Source: Flaveria trinervia (lineage: Eukaryota > Streptophyta > Magnoliopsida > Asterales > Asteraceae). From it: 64,000 nt of DNA. This document shows, piece after piece, positions 47,101 through 57,859 of this stretch; within the stretch, counting starts at the first letter, position 1, and every line of letters starts with the position of its first letter. The translations under genes and the position numbers were made by a program. The stretch spans positions 65,736,438 to 65,800,437 of the forward strand of contig CM046442.1 in NCBI GenBank assembly GCA_025506515.1. The letters run 5' to 3'. The notes beneath the pieces are model-generated. The model made no database searches. It was not told the DNA's origin and saw nothing but the letters and a program-made list of their open reading frames with translations.

Positions 47101-47489
47101 ACAGAAAAATCTCCCTCATAGCCCATCTGCTCAAAGGAGTGGCTAACAGCTTCTTTTGGGAAGAACACCTTACCTTCTTTATCATCTAGGTGAAGATGAT
47201 TGTTGATGATGACCGGAGTGATGAAGATTGTTCTCCCCTACACCATGGCAGACAGTGCCTTCTCCCCATCATGAATGACTTCATGGCAGGTCTTCCAAAA
47301 CTCAAGCAGATGATCCTCATACAGAGTAGGATAAATGTTAAGGGAGGTGAAGTAGTTAGATAAAGCCAAAAAACGACAAACCTCTGAGAAATGTGGATCT
47401 TTCTCAGAGTTTAAGAGAGCAACTTGGTAGTGTTGCCTGTGTAACTAGATGGAGAAATCTGGGTCATTTTTTTGGTTAAGGTTGGCCAT
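44198..47489 (-). pseudogene. aORF of element D
   Basis: Start at 47489 (MANLNQKNDPDFSI). N-terminal domain: RFLALSNYFTSLNIYPTLYEDHLLEFW, a TIFITPVIINNHLHLDD block, and frame 46962-47168 (FPKEAVSHSFEQMG, YLLHVVIHSLSNKHGGWDHIPED). F has the equivalent block FSFSNMIFSYLIENL. The middle is Pro/Ser/Thr-rich. The C-terminal frame 44198-44623 has a long Lys/Glu-rich helix, then SFLKLYGFFGRRLGPMS and HIRVIKQKI, also kept in D0. Several stops break it. Function unknown; no signal peptide or membrane span is evident. Confidence 0.72.
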
Positions 47490-48240
47490 TATGAGAAAGC
47501 TTAAAGATGAAGGAAGGATGAACGAAGGCGGTTTTAAAGAGAAATTTGGGAATTTAGGTTTGGATGAAAGATGAAGATGATAGAAACAGGGGGAACCGTT
47601 GGGTTTATATGTGAAAAGGATTTAAGGTAAAGTTATTGAAAGAGGATAAACATTGAAATCCGGATGTTGGTCCCGCCTCTAAAAAAGTAGTTTCCTTTTT
47701 CCTCAAAAAGTAGTTTTCTTGGGAGTCAAAAAGCTTCGAAGGTAAATTGTCTTCGGAAGTTTTAATAAAAAAGCTTACGAAGCCAAAATGACTTCGGAAG
47801 AATTTCCTAAGAGTTTTGGAAAGTCTTGCTTCGGAAGAGAATTAAGACTTGGATGTTTTGTCCAAAAGAACAAAGCTTCCGAGAGTTAATTTGCTTCAGA
47901 ATAAAATTGTCCTTGAAAACATATAAGTGCCTATGAAAGGTTTTAAGCTTCGGAAGATAATTTAGAAATTTCTTCTTAAGGAAAATTACTTAGCCAGTTA
48001 TTTGTTTTGGAGGCATAAGTTTCTTCCGAAGGTAAAAGCATATCTTCCGAAGGATCAAAAATTTTTTAGAATTCTAAGGAAAGTCTTCAAAAGGTTTTCA
48101 TCCAGAGAAAACAAGAGCTTATGAAGATGATAAACTTGACAACTTAGGACACACCGATTTTAAGAAATAATATGAATTAGTTTTAAGAAAAACCTAGTCA
48201 AAGTTAATCATCCCAATAGCTGATATAAGATACTTAAATC
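47490..48240 (-). promoter_or_regulatory. Spacer upstream of D aORF: CTTCGGAAG array and TATA box
   Basis: Exact palindromes lie at 47751-47759, 47792-47800, 47829-47837, 47948-47956 (CTTCGGAAG), 48023-48031 and 48044-48052 (CTTCCGAAG), with near copies such as CTTCGAAG near 47734. A minus-strand ATATAAA at 47604-47610 follows, and the aORF ATG is 115 bases further on. The same palindrome clusters in the D-family LTRs. This mirrors the E and F spacers. Confidence 0.68.
47604..47610 (-). promoter_or_regulatory. TATA box of the putative D aORF promoter
   Basis: Minus-strand ATATAAA (in CACATATAAACCC) lies between the palindrome array and the aORF ATG. Confidence 0.5.
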
Positions 48241-48785
48241 TCTATTCATCAAAAACCTTTGAAAACAAATCAGCATCTTGTTCATTTGTGTAGACTTTGA
48301 CGAGTTTAATTAATCTTTTTTCCAAGTTATCTCTAGTTAAATGATACCTGATATTGATGTGTGTTGTCCTTGAATGTTGCACATGATTCTATGTGATAGA
48401 GATAACACTGTTGTTGTCAATGTGAATGGGAGTCTCCTTGAAATTTAATCCATAGTCAAGCATCTGATTTTGAATCCCAATCACTTGAGCACAGCAGGTT
48501 GCAGCAGCAATGTATTCAGCTTCAGCCGTTGATGTAGAGACAAGATTGTTTCTTGCATTGCCATGAGACAACCCTTCCACCAAGAAACTAAAATCCTCCA
48601 GATGTAGACTTTGAAGTCATGTTGTAACCACCATAATCACTATCTATATAAGCATACCGATTGAAGTCATAATTCTTCGGATACCAAAGACTAAGTGTTG
48701 AGGCACCTTTGAGGTATCTTAGAATCCTCTTGATAGTGATGAGGTGAGACATCTTGGGTTGGCTTGATATCTTGCACAAATACAT
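48241..48785 (-). pseudogene. RNase H of element D
   Basis: Blocks SLWYPKNYDFNRYAYIDSDYGGYN (first catalytic acid), STSTAEAEYIAAATCCAQ (Glu) and IHIDNNSVISIT (Asp) are in two frames, 48389-48583 and 48588-48785. The tail near 48250-48380 is decayed. It resembles E and F more than A/B/H. Confidence 0.85.
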
Positions 48786-49640
48786 GTGGCAAACATCATA
48801 TGAGGCCTGCTAGCTATGAGATACATAAGAGACCCAATCATAGCCCTGTAAAGGTGTTCATCTACACACTCCCCCTTAAGATTAGGCCTAAGGGAGTAGG
48901 TTTTTGCTATGGGTTTCTTAGCAATATTACAATCAGTCATATTGATTCTTTTAAGTACGTCTTGAACATACTTGGACTGATTAATGAAGATGCCATCTTC
49001 GACTTGCTTCACTTGAATTCCCAGAAAGAAATTGAGTTCTCCTATGGCATTCACTTCAAATATGTCCTTCATTAGCTTCTCCTAGTCTTTGCAGGGCTTT
49101 GGATTAACTGAACCAAAGATGATGTTATTTAAATACATTTGAACTAGCATTAAGTCATTTCCCTGTCGTTTGATGAAGAGAGTTCCATATATAGTACCCT
49201 TTTTGTACCCACGCTTTCAGAGATACTAAGATAGAGTATCATACCATTTCCTTGGTGCTTGGTGCAGCCCATAAAGAGCTTTGTCAAGCTTCCAGATATA
49301 ATCAGGATGATCAGGATCTGTAAAACAAGGTGGTTGTTTGACATACACCTATTCATCAATCACCCCATATAGAAAATCACACTTGACATCAAGTTGATAG
49401 ACCTTGAAGTTCAGAAGAATCCACCTTAGTGTAGTCAATTCCTTCTTCTTGTGTGTACCCTTGAACAACTAGTCTAGATTTTTTATGATAATACATGTAT
49501 CATCTTTCTTATTCCTAAACACCCATTTGGTTCCTATAGTAGTATTCCCATGAGGAAGAGGACAAAGGTTCCAAACTTTCTGCCTTTTGAAATGAAACAA
49601 CGCCTCTTGCGTGGCTTCAACCCAACTTCCATCCTTTAGA
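48719..49640 (-). pseudogene. Reverse transcriptase of element D, active site lost
   Basis: Frame 48719-49072 has IGELNFFLGIQVKQVEDGIFINQSKYVQDVLKR and IGSLMYLIASRP. The active-site box reads Y-L-N-N at 49124-49135 instead of YVDD, both catalytic Asp codons changed to Asn. Upstream, broken frames show KLDKALYGLHQAP-like and VCQTTTLFYRS-like text (49150-49640). It is inactive. The changes are G-to-A on the coding strand. Confidence 0.85.
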
Positions 49641-50600
49641 GCTTATCAATTTTCTTTGGCTCTATCTGGATAAGAAACAAGAGTGAAGACAAACATTTGC
49701 TTCATGGGTTTATCCTCTTGTTCTTACCCCTATGTCAACATCTCCAATGATGTTTATGGTGGGGTGAGACTTGTGGATCCTTAGTTAAGGGATCACAGAA
49801 AGTTGCTGAGAGAGATCTAAATTAGAAAAATTTAGATCTGGCATTGATGCTTCTCCCACCACATCAACACACTTATCAAGAGAAACTTTATCCAATGAGT
49901 GTGTGACATCATTGATGTTTTCATATATGGAGTGGTTATCAGCATCAAGAAATTCTTGATCACTGTCACCACCACCATCATTGTCTTCTACATTTGAAGT
50001 GTCTTTATCTGGTTGTTCAGCCTTTGAGATAGAATTTGAAGGCATTTTAGATGTATGAGCTGAATTTGTCATTGTTATATTGATAGAAACCTCATTTGCA
50101 GAAGTAGTTACAACTAGACTTGAAGATGTGTAGCTTGAAGGTCTTCCATGTTCAAATCTTGGATCGAGATCTTCTCGAGATAAAATATCTATAGATCCTA
50201 AAACATTCTCACAAGATTTTTTTAAACAATTGGTACTAAATCAAGATCAAATAGCCAATCAGGACCAGAAGCAGCCACGCAGGGAGTGTGTTCATTGAAA
50301 GTCACATTGGCTGACTCCTCAACAATTTTAGTTCTTAGATTGTATACTCTATAAGCCTTATCTTGAGAAGATTATCCAATGAAGTGTCCATCATCTGATT
50401 TCTCAGCAAATTTAGCAATTTGATCTTTGGTATTCAAGATGGTGCAAGGACATCCAAATGACCTGAGAAAACCAATGAAAGGTTTCCTCTTGTGCCAAAG
50501 TTTATAATGAGTCTTGCCATGAGTCTTAACCACTAAAACTCTATTTTGCACATAGCAGGTATTGTTGACTACCTCTGCCTAGAAGGTGATGAGCAGCTTA
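49641..50600 (-). pseudogene. Linker and integrase tail of element D
   Basis: The acidic linker frame 49785-50072 (NVEDNDGGGDSDQEF) is followed upstream by integrase tail text: FLRSFGCPCTILNTKDQIAKF, KAYRVYNLRTKIVEES and CYVQNRVLVVKTHGKTHYKLWH. It is cut at 50600 by element A. The rest of D's integrase, gag and 5' LTR would lie beyond A, outside the window. Confidence 0.8.
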
Positions 50601-51532
50601 TGTTGGATTCTTTATGCCCAAGATACATAGAACATTGATGTGGTTAGTATGTTATGATCCAAGTCGGGTCATACCCAATAACAAGCTTAGCAAACACCAA
50701 TTAATATTTAATTGATGATATGATCATGCAATTAAAAAAATTCACTAATTTAGAAAATTGGTTTTCTAAATAAGTTGCATATGAGATTGAACACCTATAT
50801 GGATATTTTTTTCATGGATATTATTTGTAATGTTGTTTAAATTGGTTAAGTAACATCAAATAATAGGAGTGAGTGCATAAGTTATATAATTAAAGGGCTA
50901 ATTACATAACTTATTCTAATTATTAGTTTATAAAATTGGGTTTTGGTTTTGGGGGAAAAACCCCATCTAAACAACAAGTTTCGGCCGCCCCCTTTTTGGG
51001 TGTGTGTGTCTTGCTTGTTTTTGATATACCATACTCCAAGAACTCAAAAATAGACACTCCATCCAGCTCTCTCTCTCTCTCTAATGCAAAAAGGGTCACA
51101 CGAACAAAACTCTTCTTTTGGAAGAAAGAGTTCATGTTCACGGCTGGAATGAGATTCCAGCAGTCTTCTTGATCCGTTTTGGTGCACAAATCCTAGCAAG
51201 AATTGTGTTTGATTGATGCTTGTGGGTATGGATGCTTAAGGACATCTTTCCTTGGTGTTTTGGCTATTCAACACATCATTTTCTTCATCATTATCCCGTT
51301 TTTCAGCAGCTTTTGGAAGGTAGTTCCATGGTTTACTTTTTGGGTTGTTATTTCTTGTTGATAACTAGTTCATACACATACAAATGATCCTTATGTTCTT
51401 GGGTTTGTTGTTAATATGATATATGCCTTAATTTTTCAGATTACTAATGATAATGTTAAGGTATTAATCCGCTGTGTTTTTTCATAGTTTGAAATGGTTA
51501 AACTACTTTAATATGGTCCAACAAACCCAACA
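50601..51532 (+). repeat. 5' LTR of element A
   Basis: 932 bases from TGTTGGATTC to AACCCAACA, closely related to the B and H LTRs. It contains TTTCGGCCGCCCCC near 50982 and a CT run near 51065-51083. No palindromic array like those of D, E or F is seen. Confidence 0.9.
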
Positions 51533-51547
51533 TTGGCATCTAGAGCC
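51533..51547 (+). other. Decayed primer-binding site of element A
   Basis: TTGGCATCTAGAGCC directly follows the LTR and differs from TTGGTATCAGAGCC by one substitution and one inserted base. It indicates initiator methionine tRNA priming. Confidence 0.8.
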
Positions 51548-52996
51548 GGATATGTGGATGACTAGTTTCATTTGTCCTTGTAAAATTGGTTATATGGGGC
51601 TTTAACAACCTTATAGGAGCTGTTTTGTGGTGATGATTATAAATCCCAAACCTTTCAAGGTTATATCTAACATGCTTGTGATTAAATCTTGAAAGAAAGA
51701 TATCAAGTGGTTGATTATATTTTTTGTTTGGATAAAAGACCCTAAATTCTTGGTTTATGTTGGCTGAAAATTTAGGGTCATATGGGGTTTATTTGGTTCT
51801 TGAATGTTGTATATGATGATTCATATTGGTGCATAACCTAGCGTTGACCTTGTGTTGATTTGGTTTTATATGGATGTTTGTTTTGGTTGATTTCATTCTC
51901 ATGAATTGTAATAATTATTCCTTTGTGCTTGTATTTGGATGTAATTTATTTATGCATTCATTTGTGATGTAATAGATAGATTAAGTATGTTTTCCTATAT
52001 TAGAAAATTTGTATTAGGATATAAATTTTGTAAAAGAAGATGCACAAGATGGAAGCACAAAAGGAAGACACTAGAGAAGGACTTGAAGCATTTGGATGCA
52101 AGTTCAAGTGGGGGTCTTTAGAGTTCTCATCTTTGTGTTGTGTTCAACCCTTAGGAAAGACCAAATGACAACACTTGTGACGGCAAACAAGTGTTGTCAA
52201 CATAGTGGCTATGGTTATGCACATGTGGTTGTTTGATATATGCTTGTTTGATTATTCATTTTATGTTGATTGTTTGTTATATGGATATGCTTAACAATCT
52301 AAAGAATTATCACAACAAGCTGAATTTTTTTGGTTCCTAATCATTAAGTGACTAATAAAAGGTTATTAAAAGGATTAATGATTTCAAAATAAAAGAGGTT
52401 TTATTAAAAGAGAACCATAGGGTACCATCTATTTGAAAGCATGCGAATACAAGGTACATAGAGTTTTCATAACTAGAATTAATGGAAACTTAAATCCCTT
52501 TGGAAACAAGTTAAACACCATCCTTCTACATGACACTCGAATCACTTGAGAACTACTTGTGGGATAAAGGTCACCTAACCACTTTTAGGGAACTTGTGTG
52601 TTTGAGGTGAGCTTAACATATTTATGGGATAAAGGTCACCTAACCACTTGAATGTGTAAACTCACACATGTGTAAGTAGGACGACTTGAATTGGAAACCA
52701 TGTGCATAGGGTAACCGAAGCATGGCGTACAATGGTGTTGATGGGATTTTACATGCCGACTAAACATAAGATGTTTAACCGATCCCATAAAGCTACAAGT
52801 TGCAATAGGTTGCAATTGTCAAATGTTGACTACCTTGTTAATTTAAATAATGGGAGAAATGTCACCTAACCATCATTTAAATGTAACGTTGGATTCTAGA
52901 TTTTAATTATTAATTTTCTATGAGACGTGTAAAAGGTATTAATAATTAAAATGCAATTTTTAGAAATACTAAAATGAACTTTGTAATTTTGTAGAA
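51548..52996 (+). other. Long leader of element A with repeated GTCACCTAACCA
   Basis: 1.4 kb without coding capacity between primer site and gag. GG(T/A)-GTCACCTAACCA occurs at about 52568, 52633 and 52861, each after GGGATAAA or GGGAGAAA. The B leader has three copies in the same arrangement. Conservation suggests an RNA or DNA signal (packaging, translation or transcription), by inference. Confidence 0.6.
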
Positions 52997-53836
52997 ATGG
53001 CCGCAAACAATAATGCTACCACCCCGACCGTCCCTACCCTATCACTAAGAACAATCTTAGAAAGGGATCGTCTTAACCATAATATCTTTATGGACTAGTA
53101 TCAAAACTTGATAATTGTTCTCAAGTAAGAGAAAAGGGCCTATGTCCTTGACGATCCTATTCCTGACCAACCCGACCCTGAGGATGTTGAGGCCTACAAC
53201 GATTGGCTTCAATACACTGAGGATTCCATGCAGGTTTCCTGCCTCATGTTGGGAACTATGATTCCCGAACTCCAAAAGGACTTGGAGCAACTTGGGGCAT
53301 ATGACATAATTACCCAGCTGAAGGAAATGTTCCTTCAACAAGCTAGGGTAGAGTGCTATGAAACGGTTTGAGCGCTTCATGTGTGGTATCATCTTATGTT
53401 CTTAAGATGAAATGCCACGTTGATCGCCTCGAGAGGCTTAATTTTACCATATCAAAAGTGGTAGCCACGGATTTGATCCTTAATGGCCTAACCAAAAGGT
53501 TTGAGACGTTCATAATTAATTACAATATGAACGGGTGGGACAAGAGTATTCGTGAGCTTCATGCAATGCTCAAAATAGCCGAGGTAGGGATGGGTAGAAA
53601 GGTTCTACCAATTCTCTTGATCAATAAGTGAGGCAATAAGAAAAGGCCATTCCCTGATCCCAAGGCAAATGTTGCCAAAGGAAAGGGGCAAATCAAAGGA
53701 AAGGGGAAAGGAAAGGCTAAAGCGGAACCTCCAAAGCCTAAGCTTAAGAAGCCTAAGGTAACGGTGAAAGATCCATGCTTTGAGTGTGGAGAGATAGGAC
53801 ATTGGAAAAGGAATTGTCCAACCTATCTCAAGAGTT
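52997..53836 (+). pseudogene. Gag of element A
   Basis: Starts MAANNNATTPTVPTLSL near 52997. It has YDIITQLKEMFLQQARVE and, in frame 53368-53631, YVLKMKCHVDRLERLNF and NYNMNGWDKSIRELHAMLK, then a CFECGEIGHWKRNC zinc knuckle near 53778-53820. Several stops and frameshifts are present. Confidence 0.87.
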
Positions 53837-53899
53837 GAGAAACAGAGGGATGCTCGGCAAACTCATGTACAACTTTCATAATTCACATTGGTTGAAATG

Positions 53900-55080
53900 T
53901 TATTTCTTCAAACACATGGGTATTGGATACCGGATGTGGAACCTTTTTTTGCAATTTGTTGCAGGGGTTCATAGGAAATAAGTACTTCAAGAAGGGAGAC
54001 ACAAGTCTCTACATGGGCAACAGAGCAAAAGTTGATGTCGAAGCCTAAGGAGACAATATTTTGAAACTTTCAGATAGTTTGGAAGTTGTTCTTAAAAACA
54101 TTTTGTATGCTCCTAGTTTTACTAGGCACATAATTTTGATTTCCCTTTTAGGACAATGTGGTTATGAATTAAAGTTTGTTAACAATGGTATTTATGTTTG
54201 TATGGATGATGTATTTTACTTCAAGGCTATGCCTATTAATGGAATTTATGAATTGGTTCATGATGATTCATCCAATAATAGCTCATTATATCAAACGAGC
54301 ACCAAGAAACTTAAAATGGGTTTAAGTGATTATTATCTTTGACATTGTCAACTTGGTCACATAAACAAGAATCAGTTTCAAACACCTCAAAAGAATGGTC
54401 TTTTGAAAATCAAATAAAAATGTTTCATTTGACAAGTGTGAATCTTGTTTACAAGCTAGATGACCAAGTCGCCCTTTAGTGGCACTAATGAGAGGGCAAA
54501 AGACTTATTGGGTATCATACATTCGGATGTATGTGGCCCTTTAAAGACAATGACTAGAAATGGTGATAGATACTTCATTACCTTTACCGATGATTATAGT
54601 TGCTATGGTTATGTGTACATGATGACACACAAACATGAAGCTTTTGAAATGTTCAAAACCTTCAAGAATGAAGTAGAAAGTCAACTCAATAAAACAATCA
54701 AATTTCTTCGTTTAGATAGAGGAAGTGAATACCTCAGTGATGCTTTTAGTGCCATCTAAGAAGTTGTGGGATCATCTCACAACTTATTCCACCTGGATCA
54801 CCGCATCATAATGGTGCGTCTGAAAGGAGAAATCGAACCCTATTGGATATGGTTAAATCTATGATGCCTATAAGCTTACTACCTCTATCATTTTGGGGTT
54901 TTGCAATGCTCTCTGAGGCTCGTATTTTGAATATGGCCCTGACCAAGATAGTCGATTCACTAAGTGTATATTTGTTGGATATCCCAAAGATTGTATATGA
55001 TACAACTTCTTTGATCCAACAGAGCAAGAGTAATTATTGCTCGAAAGGCTGAGTTCTTAGAAACTAAGTTCCTTATGGAG
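53900..55080 (+). pseudogene. Protease and integrase of element A
   Basis: VLDTGCGT marks the protease active site near 53922. Frame 54061-54342 runs from the protease end to the pre-integrase region; QLGHINKN and CESC are partly lost. Frame 54460-54759 has IIHSDVCGP, TFTDDYS and LRLDRGSEYLS; two catalytic Asp are kept, and the NGASERRN block near 54815 keeps the Glu, but in another frame. It is inactive through shifts and stops. Confidence 0.87.
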
Positions 55081-55097
55081 GAATAACGTATAGAATA

Positions 55098-55880
55098 GTG
55101 GAATTTGATGAGGATCAAGATCCACAAGCCGATACACGTTTAGTTGACACAAGCAATCAACAAGAGGTTGTTGATAATGATCAAGAGGTTGATCAATACA
55201 CACAAAACGTTCACAGATCTGGTAGAGTTAGCCTTCCACCTGAAAGATATGGATCTTTCATTAATGGATGCTATGTGGTTGACTCCTATGAGCCAAGCAC
55301 ATACCATGAAGCAGTGTCCAATTCAGATTGTGACAAATGGTTGGATGCCATGAACGTTAAGATGCAATCCATGTATGACAATCAAGTTTGGGAATTGGTT
55401 GACCCTCCACTTAACTCCAAATCGGTTGGATGAAAATGGGTTTCAAGAAGAAAATGGATATACATGGAAACTTGGATACTTACAAAGCAAGACTTATAGC
55501 AAAAGGTTTCACTCAAAATCAAAGGGTTGATTATGATGAAACCTTCTCGCCTGTGGTAATGCTAAAGTCAATTAGGATATTATTTGCCATAGCTGCATAT
55601 TCTGACTATGAGATTTGGCAAATGGATTTCAAAACCGCTTGTCTTAATGGACATCTGGAAGAGATTATCCATATGGTTCAGCTTGATGTTTTGTCGATCC
55701 ACAACATCCTAAAAGTATGCAAGTTAAAGAAGTCAATCTATGGATTGAATCAAGCATCGAGAAGTTGGAATCAACGTTTTAATGAAGAGATCAAGAAATT
55801 TGGTTTCATCAAGAACGCTGACGAGGCTTGTGTATATACGAAGGCTAGTGGGAGCATAATAACATTCTTAGTATTGTATG
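55098..55880 (+). pseudogene. Reverse transcriptase of element A, first part
   Basis: Frame 55098-55433 is the acidic linker plus NVHRSGRVSLPPERYG and WLDAMNVKMQSMYDNQVWELV. Frame 55430 on has KARLIAKGFTQNQRVDYDETFSPVVM, QMDFKTACLNGHLEE and ITFLVLYV. It stops inside the Val codon of the YVDD box where element B begins. The second part is at 63505. Confidence 0.9.
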
Positions 55881-56660
55881 TGTTGGATTCTATGTTCCCA
55901 AGACACTTAGAATATTGATGTGGTTAGTACGTTATGATCCAAGTCGGTTATACCCAATGAGAAGCTTAGCAAACACCCACTAATATTAACTGATGATATG
56001 ATCATGCAATTAAATATTTACACCAATTTAGAAAATGGGTTTTTTAAATAAGTTGCATATGAGAATGAACACCTTATTAGTATAATATTTTGTTCAATAA
56101 TATTATTTGAAGTCTTATCAAAATTAGGTGGATAACACCAAATAATAATGAGAGTATACTACTTATACAATTAAATGGTTAATTGCATAAACTAGTTACA
56201 AGACTAAATAATATATGTGTGTGTCAAATTTTATAAGATGGAAACCTCTTTTAAAATTTTCGGCCGCCCCCCCCCTTTAATTGATTGGGTCCTTGGCCTT
56301 GGAAAAACACACATCAATACTTGTCTAGTTCAGCTTTTTCCTCTCATATCTCAAGACATGCAAACTTGAAAAACTCTCTCAATTCTCTCTCAAGACTCAC
56401 GGTTCTAGCAGCTGAAATTTGAGGGTTTTTGAAGGTTTTGGTGGTGATCTTCCTAACAAGAAGGGGCTTTGCAAACAAGCTTGGGGTATACTAGCTTGAG
56501 AGGTCCTACCTTGGAGCCTTGGCCGAGTTTGAGCATCCCACATTCCCTTTAGTGTTGGTTTTTGCTGCTGCTGGAAGGTAGTTTTCACAGCTCAATATAG
56601 CTGTGATTTTATGTGCATTTACATGTGTTCATAGCTAGCTTATTCACATAAAAGATCGTG
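55881..56660 (+). repeat. 5' LTR of element B, 3' end deleted
   Basis: Matches 62572-63350 closely. After TTCACATAAA near 56660 it departs from the 3' LTR and joins leader sequence, so about 150 bases of LTR end, the primer-binding site and the first part of the leader are missing. B cannot prime reverse transcription in this state. Confidence 0.85.
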
Positions 56661-57859
56661 GGTTTTAATGGGGATTCTTTGATATATTTGGATGATATGA
56701 TGATGTTCATAGTGGTGCATAACCTAGCATTTGGCCTTGTGTTGTTTGGATGTATGCAATGGTTGTTTTGGTTTATTCAATGAGTTGTATATATTTTCCT
56801 TTTGTGCTTTGTATAAAAGATGTAATTTATTTATTATTGGGTTGTAATAAATAGATTAGGTGTATTTTTTATTTTACTAGATATCATGTATTAGGACTTT
56901 CTATCTTGTAATATGAAGACATACGCCTTGGAAGCACAAAGGAAAGACACAAGAGAAACATGGAGCATTTTGGATGCGGTTTCAAGTGGGAGGTTTTTGG
57001 AAGCCTTCTATGTGTTTTGTTTTGACCTTAGGAAAGACCAAATGACAACACTTGTGATGGCAAACAAGTGTTTCAACATAATGGCTATGGTTATGCACAT
57101 GTGGTTGTTTATATTTTATGCTTGTTTGAATGTTGTTATTGATTGTATGGTTGATATTTTGACATGCATTACAGACTAATTAACAAACTTAACAAGCTAA
57201 ATATTGATGGTTCTTAATCATTAAAAGTAATAAATGGTTATCAAAAGGATTAATGATTTTATAATAAATGGGTTTTATTAAAAAATCCATAGGGTATTAT
57301 GTATTTGAAACCATGCAAATACAAGTACATAGAGTTTTCTAAACTAGAATTATGAAATCTCTAAACTTTTGACCACAAATTTAACACCATCCTTTTGCAC
57401 AACACTTGAGTCATTTGGAAACTCTTAATGGGATAAATGTCACCTAACCATTTAGAGGGAACTTGTGATTTAAGGCGGGGATACCACATTGGTGGGATAA
57501 AGGTCACCTAACCACTTATGTGGGTAAACTCACACGGTGTGCAAGTAGGGTAACTTGATTTGCAAACCATGTTAAATGGATCACCTAAATATGGTTTCCA
57601 AATGGTGTTGATGGGATTAACATGCCGACTTTACATATGATGTTTAAGGTCGATCCCATACCTCTAGAAGTTGCAAATGGTTGCAACCGTCAATCGTTGA
57701 CCACCTAACTAATTTAAATCATGGGATAAAGGTCACCTAACCACAATTTAAATGTAATGTTGGGCTCTAGATTTTAATATAAAAATGGCCTTAAAAGGCA
57801 TTAATTATTAAAATGGCAATATCGAAAATACTAAAAGAGATCTTTGTTAAATTTTGTAG
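56661..57859 (+). other. Leader of element B
   Basis: Aligns with 51780-52996 of element A (GGTGCATAACCTAGC, GACCAAATGACAACACTTGTGA). GTCACCTAACCA occurs at about 57438, 57503 and 57732. No coding sequence is evident. Confidence 0.65.

Noticed and set aside
44198..47489. D aORF as a retroviral-type envelope gene
   Set aside because: No signal peptide, hydrophobic fusion-like segment or C-terminal membrane anchor is apparent in the readable frames.
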